Shown here: positions 1 through 7,176 of the stretch, one piece after another
How the letters are laid out: each line of letters begins with the position of its first letter
Numbering within the stretch: position 1 is the stretch's first letter
From: Chloroflexota bacterium
GTDB lineage: Bacteria; Chloroflexota; UBA6077; CF-72
Direction: 5' to 3'
DNA length: 9,285 nucleotides
Assembly: GCA_019247135.1 (NCBI GenBank)
Contig: JAFAPL010000466.1
Span: 1 to 9,285, forward strand
Notes under the pieces: generated by a model
Databases searched by the model: none
What the model was told of the DNA's origin: nothing
The model's input: only the letters and a program-made list of their open reading frames with translations
Translations under genes and position numbers: made by a program

Positions 1-857
1 ACGCTCTCACGCCGTAGATTGGCCTCGTCCAGCGGGTCGAGCGCCACGCACATCTGGACCTGCACCTCCTGATTGCCGCACGCCGGCATGATTTCGGCGC
101 ACACGATGTCGCCACGCTCGAGACGTCGAGGTGGCTCGGCGCGGGTGGTCCAGCGTGGCGGGCCCCATGCCAGCGTGTGCGGACCTGAGTTCATGACGAT
201 CTCGGGGTAGCGCAGGTGCATGCCGTGACGGATGACCTCGTGGACAACCTCCGCGAAGATCATCTCCTCGCCGACACCGACGTTCGTCACGTCGAGCATG
301 GCGGCCGAGGCGGACTCCGCCGCCCGTGCGGCGTAGCGGATCAGCGCCAGCTCTTCCTTTGTCTTGACCAGCATCAGGTCACTGAACGCGACCGAGACAT
401 CCTCGAAGGTTGCGCCCGCCAACGCCTCGGTGAACTGACGCCACCAGTTGGCGGGTATCGCGCCGTTCATCTCGGTCGGCGCGACCGACTGGAGGCCAAC
501 GACGCCCACGCGGGCGGAATCGCCGGCTTTCTCGCGCACGACAGCCGCGGCCTGGCTCCCGTCGGAAGCGACCCGATAGTCCTGCACCCAGAGCTCATTG
601 CCCCGTTCGGCGGAGTCCATCGCACGCAGGACGCGCATGTTGGTCCAGGTCAGCGCGACAGGCTCACCTTCGCGGGGAAAGACAACGGACCCTTCGATGT
701 AGTCGTCGGTAATGAAGGACTCGTAGCGTTCGCGCGCGCGAAAGCCGCCGACGAGCAGGCAATCCAGGCTTTTCTGCTGCATCAGGTCGCGGACGGCGCG
801 CCAGTGCGTGTCACGTACCTCGAGCGAAAGCGCTGGCGGCGGAGCAAGCGTGGTCAT
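1..857 (-). CDS. Creatinase-like M24 (Xaa-Pro peptidase fold) protein, C-terminus beyond window
   Basis: The frame is open from an ATG at 857 to the left edge, giving 285 residues with the C-terminus missing. It has the two-part M24 layout: an N-terminal creatinase/prolidase domain (about 1-160), then the start of the pita-bread domain at the linker MLVKTKEELALIRYAARAAE (162-181), with the strand LERGDIVCAEIMP at 246-258. In metal-dependent M24 peptidases the first two ligands are Asp. By alignment these positions are Glu255 and Gln266 here, and the usual His before the GD motif appears to be Trp231. This resembles metal-independent creatinase-type members, so hydrolysis of a small C-N substrate is more likely than dipeptide cleavage. 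The remaining His/Glu ligands lie outside the window. The ATG overlaps the ligase stop (ATGA), implying translational coupling as the last visible gene of the operon. Family confidence is high; the substrate is unknown. Confidence 0.88.
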   Translation of the reverse strand, partial: MTTLAPPPALSLEVRDTHWRAVRDLMQQKSLDCLLVGGFRARERYESFITDDYIEGSVVFPREGEPVALTWTNMRVLRAMDSAERGNELWVQDYRVASDGSQAAAVVREKAGDSARVGVVGLQSVAPTEMNGAIPANWWRQFTEALAGATFEDVSVAFSDLMLVKTKEELALIRYAARAAESASAAMLDVTNVGVGEEMIFAEVVHEVIRHGMHLRYPEIVMNSGPHTLAWGPPRWTTRAEPPRRLERGDIVCAEIMPACGNQEVQVQMCVALDPLDEANLRRES

Positions 858-2509
858 ACCTCGAGCTCAGCGTTCACGCGCTCGGCGACCAGCGCGACCA
901 GGTCCTTCTTCGACACTTTGCCAATCGGTGACAGCGGGAACTCGTCCATGATCTCCAGGCGCTCCGGCAGTTTATGGCGTGCGATTTCTTCAGCTTCGAG
1001 GAAACGAGCAAGCTCGTCGAGGCTCAAAGCGTGATCTGGCTTCAGGAGGACACACGCGCACATCCTCTCGCCGAGCACCGGATCCGGCATGGCCACGCAG
1101 GCCACGTTGTGCACGGCCGGGTGGCCGAGGATCAGATTTTCGATCTCCTCGGCGCTGATTTTCTCACCACCACGGTTGATGAGGTCCTTCTTGCGCCCCT
1201 CCACGATGTAGTTGCCTGAAGGGTGGCGGCGCATCAGGTCACCACTCCGATAGAACCCGTCGGTGGTGAAGGCGCGGGCGTTGTGGTCTGGCGATCGGAA
1301 GTAGCCCCGCAACGTATACGGTCCACGCGCGAGCAGCTCGCCGACCTCGCCATCGGCGACGTCGCGATCATCGTCGTCGACGATGCGTACCTCGTCGTCG
1401 GGACAGATTGGTCGGCCGACCGTGTCGAGTCGTACATCGGGCGGATCGTCCAGGCGCACGAACATGAGCAGACCTTCAGACATGCCGAAGTTCTCCTGGA
1501 CCGTGCAATTGGGGAAGACCTGTTCGGTGCGCCTTCGCGTGTCGGGCTGCAAGCGTTGTCCACCACTCTGGATGACCCGAACCGACGATAAATCAAAGTC
1601 TTTCACACTGGGATCGTTGATCCATCTGATGAGCAGTGCTGGAACGACATGGATATGCGTGACGTGATGTTGCTGAATTTGACGGAAGACGTCCGGAGCG
1701 CGCGTGCTGGGCCCCATGACAGTGGTCGCGCCGCGGAGCAAGAAGCCCTGCAGGCCAGGACAGGCAAGTGGCAGGTTGTGCGAGATCGGCAGGACGTCCA
1801 GCAAGACGTCACCGTCGCGAACGTCGCACACACTCACCGCCAGCTTTGAGTTGAACGCATAGTCGTTATGCGTGCGCGGAATGAGTTTCGGAATGCCCGT
1901 TGTGCCACCTGAGAGCTGGAACACGGCTGGATCGCATGGATTGATCTCGGATTGGATCCGCTCGAGCTGCGTGGCCGTCGACCCCGGAGACCTCGGAGTG
2001 TCTTGCACGAGCTGTTGAATGGAAGTACAGCCGGTCGGCGCAGCGTCGGCCAGCACGAAGTGCTTCGTCAGAGACGGTGCGTCCGCGCGAATGCGCTCGA
2101 TCATCTCGACGTAAGAAAAATCGCGCGCCACTACCGGCGTCGCGGCCGCGACAGCGTCCGAGATTCGGACGAACTGACTGACCTCGCGAAAGCGATGCGA
2201 GGGCAAGGCCATGATCGGGATCGCACCGATGTGCTGCAAGCCGAAATACAGCTGCACGAACTCTAGTGTGTTCGGCAGTTGGACCACGATTCGATCGAGC
2301 GGTCGCAAGCCGGTGTCGAGCAGGTTGAGCGCAACGCGCTGCGCCTGACGGCCCAACTCGGCGTACGTGACGACGCGCGCGCCATCGATCACCGCGATGC
2401 GATCGGCGAAATGCTCGAAACGGTCGACAAAGTGCGTGATGAGCGGACGATCCTCCCAGTAGCCGCGCTCGCGATAACGCGTCATGTACTCCGGCGGAAA
2501 GCCGACCAC
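854..2509 (-). CDS. Aryl-acid AMP ligase, EntE/DhbE type, salicylate-like pocket
   Basis: This is an adenylate-forming enzyme of the stand-alone aryl-acid group (EntE, DhbE, YbtE), 551 residues from the chosen GTG, close to the family length. It would activate a carboxylate with ATP to the acyl-AMP. Visible signatures are RYRERGYW (11-18), the P-loop LSGGTTGIPK (199-208), HN at 244-245, FGMSEG (341-346), SGD (422-424), GRKKDLINRGGEK (438-450) and the A10 lysine in SPIGK (Lys531). The pocket reads HNLPLACPG and EGLL. Cys250 and Leu348 sit where DhbE has Ser240 and Val337, and Cys/Leu is the pair I recall from salicylate activators. Start choice: the open frame runs up to 2728 but that part overlaps the upstream amidohydrolase. 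GTG 2509 gives the family-like N-terminus. TTG 2539, with GGAG seven bases upstream, is an alternative. No siderophore genes are nearby, so a catabolic role as in salicylyl-AMP degradation is plausible. Confidence 0.93.
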   Translation of the reverse strand: MVGFPPEYMTRYRERGYWEDRPLITHFVDRFEHFADRIAVIDGARVVTYAELGRQAQRVALNLLDTGLRPLDRIVVQLPNTLEFVQLYFGLQHIGAIPIMALPSHRFREVSQFVRISDAVAAATPVVARDFSYVEMIERIRADAPSLTKHFVLADAAPTGCTSIQQLVQDTPRSPGSTATQLERIQSEINPCDPAVFQLSGGTTGIPKLIPRTHNDYAFNSKLAVSVCDVRDGDVLLDVLPISHNLPLACPGLQGFLLRGATTVMGPSTRAPDVFRQIQQHHVTHIHVVPALLIRWINDPSVKDFDLSSVRVIQSGGQRLQPDTRRRTEQVFPNCTVQENFGMSEGLLMFVRLDDPPDVRLDTVGRPICPDDEVRIVDDDDRDVADGEVGELLARGPYTLRGYFRSPDHNARAFTTDGFYRSGDLMRRHPSGNYIVEGRKKDLINRGGEKISAEEIENLILGHPAVHNVACVAMPDPVLGERMCACVLLKPDHALSLDELARFLEAEEIARHKLPERLEIMDEFPLSPIGKVSKKDLVALVAERVNAELEV

Positions 2510-2528
2510 GCCGTCGAGTGTCGGACCG

Positions 2529-3383
2529 CTACAGACCAAGAATGCGCTCCGCGTTCTTGTGAAAGACGCGTTCCAGGATGTCGTCGCTGAACCCCAGCTC
2601 TGACCATTCCCTGAAGATTCGCTCGTACGGAAGACTCGGGTAGTCGCTGCCAAACATGATCTTCTCTTTGAGTCGGCCGCGGATCTCGCGTCTGACGGAG
2701 TCTGGAAAATATTTGGGCGCCCAGCCACTGAGCTCCCATGACACGTTGCCCTTGTGCAGCGCGACGGCGATCGTTTCCTCGACCCATGGCCAACCCGGGT
2801 GCGCCATCACGATCTGAAGATTCGGAAAGTCGGCCGCAAGGCCGTCGATGGCAGCCGGGTGCGCGTACCGAATCCGCGTGCCGGACCCGCCGGGCATGCC
2901 GGCGCCCATGCCGGTCGTGCCGACGTCGATCATCGCGGGCACCTTCAACGCGTTGATGGTCTCCCATAGCGGGTAGAGCCGCTGGTCATCCACCGCGAAC
3001 CGGCCCATGATCGGATGGAAGTGGAAGCCCAGCAGGTTGAGCTGCTTGATCGCATGCTCTGCCTGCAAGATCGCCTCTTCGCCTTTGAATGGGTCGACCG
3101 CTCCCCAGGCCTGGCGAATCACGCGCGGATAGCGGTCGCGCATCGACGCCACGTACTGGTTATCGCAAGGCGGCGCGCCGACCTGGGACTCGATGTCGAA
3201 CGCGACGAGGACCACCTGCACGTTGGCGGCTGTGAAGTCGCTGATCACCTCGGGTTCGGTTCTGGGAGTCCAGGCGTGGCCCCAGTAGCGCGAGAGAAAC
3301 TCGGGGTACGGCCCTTGCGAGCGAACCCAGGTGTCGGTGCCCGGGTAGGCGTGCAGATCGACGATTCGCGTGCTGGTGGTCAC
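2529..3383 (-). CDS. Amidohydrolase-2 (ACMSD-like) family protein with altered metal site
   Basis: A 284-residue TIM-barrel protein of the amidohydrolase-related group that includes ACMSD, gamma-resorcylate decarboxylase and LigJ-type hydratases. These act on carboxylated aromatic or ring-cleavage intermediates. Typical blocks are IVDLHAYPG (7-15), GFHFHPIMGRF (119-129), TTGMGAGMPGG (156-166), IVMAHPGWPW (191-200), NVSWELSGWAPKYFP (213-227) and FGSDYP (244-249). The C-terminal FHKNAERILGL is the usual family ending. The first metal motif is normally HxH, but here it is His11-Ala-Tyr13. The middle His (usual context FHTG) is Asp153 in MIDVG. His195 and Asp247 are kept. Whether it is a decarboxylase, hydrolase or hydratase cannot be told. 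The start is GTG 3383, the only candidate close to the conserved N-terminus; the open frame upstream runs into the divergent binding-protein gene. It is the first gene of its operon, 19 bases before the ligase GTG. Confidence 0.88.
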   Translation of the reverse strand: MTTSTRIVDLHAYPGTDTWVRSQGPYPEFLSRYWGHAWTPRTEPEVISDFTAANVQVVLVAFDIESQVGAPPCDNQYVASMRDRYPRVIRQAWGAVDPFKGEEAILQAEHAIKQLNLLGFHFHPIMGRFAVDDQRLYPLWETINALKVPAMIDVGTTGMGAGMPGGSGTRIRYAHPAAIDGLAADFPNLQIVMAHPGWPWVEETIAVALHKGNVSWELSGWAPKYFPDSVRREIRGRLKEKIMFGSDYPSLPYERIFREWSELGFSDDILERVFHKNAERILGL

Positions 3384-3410
3384 CGGGGTAGTGAGGATAC
3401 CATCCGCGTC
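3384..3410. promoter_or_regulatory. Very short divergent intergenic region
   Basis: Only 27 bases separate the GTG of the amidohydrolase operon from the ATG of the binding-protein gene. It contains GGTA-N7-TACC (3387-3401), a small dyad, and GAGGA (3393-3397), 13 bases before the ATG and rather far for a ribosome site. On the minus strand TATCCT (3399-3394) could serve as a -10 for a nearly leaderless transcript, but no convincing -35 is seen. The promoters must overlap coding sequence or be leaderless. That control sits here is inference from gene orientation. Confidence 0.35.
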
Positions 3411-4469
3411 ATGGGCCGCCTGTCCGCCTTTGTTCTCCTCAGCGTTGTATCCCTTGTCGCGTGCACACCGGGCGCGGCTCCATCCGCACCCGCTGCGGCA
3501 CCGGCAACGTCGGCGCCGAGCCCGGCGGCGCTCGATCACGTCAAGTTCGCTACGACGACCGGCTCGTCGACGTCCGCCGGCGTGTACATCGCCGTCGCGC
3601 GTGGTTACTTCAGCGAGGTGGGCATCGATCTGGAAATGGTGCCGTTCAACGGTGGCGCGGAGATGATCTCCTCCATCGCGGGCGACCAGGTGGACGTGGC
3701 GAACACCGACGCCGGCGCGGGTCTTCTCAATGCCATGGCGCGCAACGTCCCCATCCGATTTGCCGCTGATGGCGCGCGGTGTATCGAGGGCAAATGCAAT
3801 TCGGCGCTGGTCGTTCGCAAGGACCTGATCGACTCGGGGCGGTTCAACGACCTCCCGGACCTTCGCGGCCTCAGTATCAACTCGTACACTCCCGGCTCGA
3901 CGCTGAACGGCTTCACGCTGCGGACACTCGAAAAGGCGGGCCTGAGCGTGTCGGACGTCCAGGAGCAAAATCTCAATTTCCCTGACGTCCTACCCGCGTT
4001 CGCCTCGAAAAAATTGGATGCGAATTTCCTGATCGAGCCATTTACCACGCTCGGTGCTGCCCAGGGCCTATCAGTGAAGTGGAAGGACACGAGTCAGATC
4101 CTCGGACCGCAACAGAGCACCGTCATGGCGTATTCGCCCGCGTTTGCGGCTCAACGACAGGACGTCGGCAAGCGCTTCATGGTGGCGTACCTGCGTGGTG
4201 TACGCGACTTTCTGGATGCCTTCGATCAGAACAAAGATACGGACCAGGTCATAGGCATCCTGACGGCCAACACGACATTGAAAGATGCAGCACAGTGGAA
4301 GAACGTGCCGCAATGGTTCGATGCGAACGGTGCGATCCTGCTTGACTCGCTGAAGGCGAACCAGCAGTGGTACGTCGACCACGGCTTCATCCAGACGCCG
4401 GTCAACCTTGACGCGGCCTGGGACGGGACCTACACCGAGTACGCGCTCGGAGTCATCGGCAAGCGCTAG
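3411..4469 (+). CDS. ABC transporter substrate-binding lipoprotein, NMT1/TauA/SsuA-like
   Basis: A 352-residue extracytoplasmic binding protein. The N-terminus has a short charged start, a hydrophobic stretch (FVLLSVVSLVA, 7-17) and a lipobox LVAC with Cys18 as the predicted lipidated residue. An Ala/Pro/Ser-rich tether follows (20-40). The mature domain begins VKFATTT (44-50) and has the NMT1/THI5-like pattern AGVYIAVARGYFSEVGIDLEM (56-76 region), a GGAEMISSIAGDQVDVANTD-type segment (81-100) and LRGLSINSYTPGSTLNG (151-167). Relatives bind nitrate, sulfonates, taurine, pyrimidine precursors or aromatic acids, so the ligand cannot be read from the sequence. Cys124 and Cys129 could form a small disulfide loop. 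The ATG at 3411 was chosen because the longer frame upstream has no signal peptide and overlaps the divergent amidohydrolase. It stands alone on the plus strand, away from the permease and ATPase it presumably serves. Confidence 0.93.
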   Translation: MGRLSAFVLLSVVSLVACTPGAAPSAPAAAPATSAPSPAALDHVKFATTTGSSTSAGVYIAVARGYFSEVGIDLEMVPFNGGAEMISSIAGDQVDVANTDAGAGLLNAMARNVPIRFAADGARCIEGKCNSALVVRKDLIDSGRFNDLPDLRGLSINSYTPGSTLNGFTLRTLEKAGLSVSDVQEQNLNFPDVLPAFASKKLDANFLIEPFTTLGAAQGLSVKWKDTSQILGPQQSTVMAYSPAFAAQRQDVGKRFMVAYLRGVRDFLDAFDQNKDTDQVIGILTANTTLKDAAQWKNVPQWFDANGAILLDSLKANQQWYVDHGFIQTPVNLDAAWDGTYTEYALGVIGKR

Positions 4470-4548
4470 CTCGCGGTCAATTCACTGGATGAAACAGCGC
4501 CAGCCCGCGCAACGATGACTGACGTCGAAGAAAGGTCGCGCGCCGCAC

Positions 4549-4569
4549 GGGCGGCAGCACTTGCCGCCC
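4549..4569. terminator. Hairpin between convergent genes, possible bidirectional terminator
   Basis: GGGCGGCA (4549-4556) and TGCCGCCC (4562-4569) form a perfect 8-bp GC-rich stem around the five-base loop GCACT. It lies in the 112-base gap between the convergent stops of the binding-protein gene (4469) and the regulator (4582). There is no T-run on either side, so it is not a classical intrinsic terminator. It may still stop or stabilise transcripts from both sides. Nothing else was recognised in this gap. Confidence 0.5.
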
Positions 4570-4581
4570 TCGACATGCAGG

Positions 4582-5457
4582 CTAGGTTTCCGCGCGCGCC
4601 GCGGGCACGTCCGTGGTGACCTCGTCTGCGCGCCCACTGGCGATGTTCGCGAGCTCCAGCAACCCCGGCCCATAGAGCTGCGTCAATTCCTCCGGCAGGT
4701 CCGCATAGATGCGCTGGATCATCAGGTCGTGTCGGATATAGCCCTTGATGCCCGTTGCCAGAACCTCGTCATCGGCGGCGACGCCATGCCACGTCAGGCC
4801 GTCGCGCGCAAACGCCCACACCACTCGCTGAGCATCGGCCACGACCGCCAGGTGGTGCGCGCGATGTGACGGATACAGCGTGCCCTCCGTACTCGCGTGG
4901 CGAATGGTTCTGCCGCGCGGCGCCGTAAACGGCAGCGGCCCGAAGTGGACGATCACGAATGTGACCCCGCGATGTGAGGCCTCGTTGACTGCCGCCGACA
5001 ACGCTGCAAGCTCGGGCGAACGGCCCGATAAATACACTTTGGTGGAAGCGGCGTGAATTGCCGCGAGCGCTTGCTCCAGGACGCTTTCCCAGCTGGCGAG
5101 GCGCCGGGCGATACCTTGCGGTTCTTCGACCGTTGCCTGCGGCAGTCGCGCTAGCTCCTCGCGGACCTGGCGAACACGGGTGAGAAAATCCTCTTCCAGA
5201 GACGCCAGCAGTGTGTCCGAAGAGACCGCCACGTACCGTGCGGGCCGCGCCGTTGTGCGCACAACCGCCCCGCGGTCCAGCAGCCGCCGCAGGGTCTCGT
5301 AGATTTTGGGCTGGGGCACCCCCGTCTGATTGGCCAGTGCGTAACCGGTCAGCTCGCCGTGGGTGAGCAGGCCGAGATACGTTCGCGCCTCGTACTGCGA
5401 GAAACCGAGTCGGACGAGCCGGTTCGCGAGGGCGCTGGCTCCGCGTGGGTCAGACAT
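4582..5457 (-). CDS. TrmB-like transcriptional regulator
   Basis: A 291-residue protein with an N-terminal TrmB-type winged helix. LGFSQYEARTYLGLL (17-31) is the family signature, followed by ELTGYALANQTGVPQPKIYE (35-54) as the recognition region and a wing around RGAVVRTTARPARYVAV (62-78). A charged helical linker (about 82-107) leads to a C-terminal domain (about 115-265) of the phospholipase-D-like/TrmB sensor type, with strands such as KVYLSGRS (140-147) and GVTFVIVHFG (164-173). Family members usually control sugar or other uptake genes by binding the transported ligand. The ATG shares one base with the permease stop (TGATG), and GGAAG lies eight bases upstream. It is therefore the third gene of the ATPase-permease-regulator operon, so feedback on its own transporter is the natural inference. 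The acidic/Ala-rich tail after about 272 is probably disordered. Confidence 0.9.
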   Translation of the reverse strand: MSDPRGASALANRLVRLGFSQYEARTYLGLLTHGELTGYALANQTGVPQPKIYETLRRLLDRGAVVRTTARPARYVAVSSDTLLASLEEDFLTRVRQVREELARLPQATVEEPQGIARRLASWESVLEQALAAIHAASTKVYLSGRSPELAALSAAVNEASHRGVTFVIVHFGPLPFTAPRGRTIRHASTEGTLYPSHRAHHLAVVADAQRVVWAFARDGLTWHGVAADDEVLATGIKGYIRHDLMIQRIYADLPEELTQLYGPGLLELANIASGRADEVTTDVPAARAET

Positions 5458-6314
5458 CAGACGTTCTTCCAGGGCACAAGGAGTCGCTCCAGTCGGTTCA
5501 GCAAGATAGCAGTCGCGAAGCCGAGCAGCGCGACGACCACGAGCCCGACGTACATTTTTTCGACCTGGAACACCTGCCAGCTCGTCCAGATCAGGTAGCC
5601 GATGCCGCTTTTTGCGTTCACGAACTCGGCCGACACAAGAATCAACAGCGCCACCCCCATGGCCAGTTTGATACCAGTGACGATCATCGGGAGCGCGCCC
5701 GGCAGAGCAATATCCGTGAACATCATCAGTCTGCTCGCGTGAAAGTTCTTGCCAACATCGAGGTAGATACGCTCGATGTTACGCACTCCAGCGACGGTGT
5801 TGATCAAAACGAGGAAGATTACGGCCGTCGCAATGATCGCATACTTCGCCTCTTCGCCGATGCCGAAGATCATGATGTACAACGGCATAATCGCGATCTT
5901 TGGGATTGGGAAGGTCGCGTCGATCAGAGGCTGAATCAGTGCGCGGATCGGACCAAAGAGTCCCATCGCGAGCCCGATAACAATCCCCGGCACGGCACCG
6001 ACCACAAACCCGATCGCCATGCGCGAGAGGCTGATGCTCAGATGCGCCCACAGCTCGCCCGACGGAAATTGCTGGGACGGGTGGAGCATCTGCCAGGCGA
6101 CGCCGAAGATGCTGGTCGGAGCTGGAAAGAAGCGCGTATCGATGACATTCAGGCGCGCGCACAACTCCCATAAACCCAGGAGGATGAGTGGCGACAGGAT
6201 CGACAGCCCTCGTTCGAGTGTTGCGCCCGCGAACCAGGGCGTGCGCGGCGCGCTCAGACGACCGGCGTCGGCAGCAGTCTGGCGGGCGGCGGCGTCGACC
6301 TGGAGTGTGCTCAT
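5457..6314 (-). CDS. ABC transporter permease, SsuC/TauC-like (BPD type)
   Basis: A 285-residue inner-membrane permease of the nitrate/sulfonate/taurine-type importers. About six hydrophobic segments are visible, near residues 36-53, 98-120, 138-152, 158-175, 213-232 and 255-273. The cytoplasmic loop that docks the ATPase (EAA loop) is around 183-210, with GKNFHASRLMMFTDIALPGA (188-207); the usual EAA residues are poorly conserved but the following LP-alanine-LP pattern is kept. The N-terminal 30 residues are polar and probably cytosolic. The start is ATG 6314. It overlaps the ATPase stop (ATGA) and has GGAGG seven bases upstream. The open frame extends 20 codons further, to 6374, but that part lies inside the ATPase gene. 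The protein would pair as a homodimer with the ATPase next door and with the binding protein encoded at 3411-4469. Confidence 0.95.
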   Translation of the reverse strand: MSTLQVDAAARQTAADAGRLSAPRTPWFAGATLERGLSILSPLILLGLWELCARLNVIDTRFFPAPTSIFGVAWQMLHPSQQFPSGELWAHLSISLSRMAIGFVVGAVPGIVIGLAMGLFGPIRALIQPLIDATFPIPKIAIMPLYIMIFGIGEEAKYAIIATAVIFLVLINTVAGVRNIERIYLDVGKNFHASRLMMFTDIALPGALPMIVTGIKLAMGVALLILVSAEFVNAKSGIGYLIWTSWQVFQVEKMYVGLVVVALLGFATAILLNRLERLLVPWKNV

Positions 6315-7144
6315 CGGCTCGCCTCCATTTGCGCGCTTTGCGCGCTGAGGACTTCCTCTCGCAGCTGGCCCCACACCCTGCCGAACAACTGGCCGTACTG
6401 GGCGCTCGATTTCACTGCCTCGACCTGCCGTGGTCGGCCGAAGACGCTGCCAACATCGATGACGTCTTTGATCCGGCCGGGTCGCGCGCTCATCACCAGG
6501 ATGCGATCGGCGAGGACGATCGCCTCGTCGATGGAGTGCGTCACGTACAGCACGGTTTTGCGGGTCTCGTCCCAGACTCTTAGTAGCTCCGCCTGCAAAA
6601 TCAGCTTTGTTTGTTCGTCGAGCGCGGCAAACGGCTCGTCCATGAGCAGGATCTCGGGGTCGTTGGCAAACGCACGAGCGATACTCACACGCTGCTTCAT
6701 GCCACCCGATAGCTGATACGGAAGCGCGTCTTCAAAGCCGCCCAGTCCGACCTTCTGGATGTACGGCTCGGCGATGCGGTAGCGCTCGGAGCGACCGACG
6801 CCCTGCGCTTTCAGACCGAACGCGATATTGTCGCGCACGTTCATCCAGGGAAAGATGCTCTGCTCCTGGAACACCATGCTGTTGAGCGGCCGCTGCGCGC
6901 CGTCGTCGCGCACAACATCGATGCTGCCCGCTGACTCGGTCTCTAATCCCGCAAGAATGCGCAACAACGTGGTCTTGCCACATCCGCTTGGCCCGACGAT
7001 GCAGAAGAACTCACCTGCGCCAATCTCGAGATTGATGCCTGCGAGTGCGTCAACGGGGCGGCCCCGGACCACGAAGCGCTTGCGCAGGTCCCGCAGGCGA
7101 ATCTTTACCGAGCGCGGGCTGGAGACGGCAATACCGGCGGTCAT
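6311..7144 (-). CDS. ABC transporter ATP-binding protein, SsuB/TauB-like
   Basis: A 277-residue nucleotide-binding subunit with all expected motifs: Walker A GPSGCGKT (51-58), Q-loop Gln93 in VFQEQSIFPW, signature LSGGM (145-149), Walker B ILLMDEP (165-171), D-loop ALDE (174-177) and switch His203 in VTHSIDEA. The tail IDVGSVFGRPRQ matches the C-terminal region of nitrate/sulfonate/taurine transporter ATPases. It hydrolyses ATP on the cytosolic face to drive the permease encoded directly after it. ATG 7144 was chosen because the longer frame (to 7261) has an arginine-rich, unconserved N-terminus that overlaps the divergent SDR gene. It is the first gene of the transporter operon, with a candidate promoter at 7175-7203. 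The Shine-Dalgarno is weak (CAGG eight bases or less from the ATG). Confidence 0.95.
   Translation of the reverse strand: MTAGIAVSSPRSVKIRLRDLRKRFVVRGRPVDALAGINLEIGAGEFFCIVGPSGCGKTTLLRILAGLETESAGSIDVVRDDGAQRPLNSMVFQEQSIFPWMNVRDNIAFGLKAQGVGRSERYRIAEPYIQKVGLGGFEDALPYQLSGGMKQRVSIARAFANDPEILLMDEPFAALDEQTKLILQAELLRVWDETRKTVLYVTHSIDEAIVLADRILVMSARPGRIKDVIDVGSVFGRPRQVEAVKSSAQYGQLFGRVWGQLREEVLSAQSAQMEASR
6322..6326 (-). promoter_or_regulatory. Strong ribosome binding site deciding the permease start
   Basis: GGAGG on the minus strand lies seven bases before ATG 6314, inside the 3' end of the ATPase gene. It is the best Shine-Dalgarno match I found in the window and decides against the longer frame starting at 6374. 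Confidence 0.75.
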
Positions 7145-7146
7145 GT

Positions 7147-7176
7147 TTGGCCTGCGCCTTCGAACAGAACTACGAT
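7147..7176 (+). promoter_or_regulatory. Weak candidate promoter for the SDR gene
   Basis: TTGGCC (7147-7152) and TACGAT (7171-7176) with an 18-base spacer each match four of six consensus bases. The start point would fall at or just before GTG 7183, so the SDR mRNA would be leaderless or nearly so. That fits the lack of a ribosome site there. The match is weak for such GC-rich DNA. Confidence 0.25.

Noticed and set aside
216..1034. Plus-strand 272-codon open frame
   Set aside because: It lies opposite the M24 gene and the 3' end of the ligase, both with clear family motifs. Its translation has no recognisable domain; it is a shadow typical of GC-rich DNA.
854..2509. Siderophore biosynthesis (entE/dhbE) assignment
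   Set aside because: The ligase is of that family, but no isochorismate genes, aryl carrier protein or NRPS are visible, and the pocket residues do not fit 2,3-dihydroxybenzoate. No gene symbol was given.
2510..2728. N-terminal extension of the ligase frame
   Set aside because: The extra 73 residues are low-complexity, overlap the amidohydrolase in another frame and exceed the normal EntE/DhbE N-terminus.
3015..3410. Upstream extension of the binding-protein frame
   Set aside because: It would bury the lipoprotein signal peptide 132 residues into the protein and overlap the amidohydrolase; ATG 3411 explains the signal peptide.
3384..3968. Upstream extension of the amidohydrolase frame
   Set aside because: It runs antisense through the binding-protein gene and is arginine-rich with no family similarity; the conserved barrel begins just after GTG 3383.
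4482..4673. Minus-strand 63-codon frame in the convergent gap
   Set aside because: It overlaps the regulator 3' end, is rich in Arg/Cys/Ser without a recognisable motif, and the gap is better explained by the hairpin.
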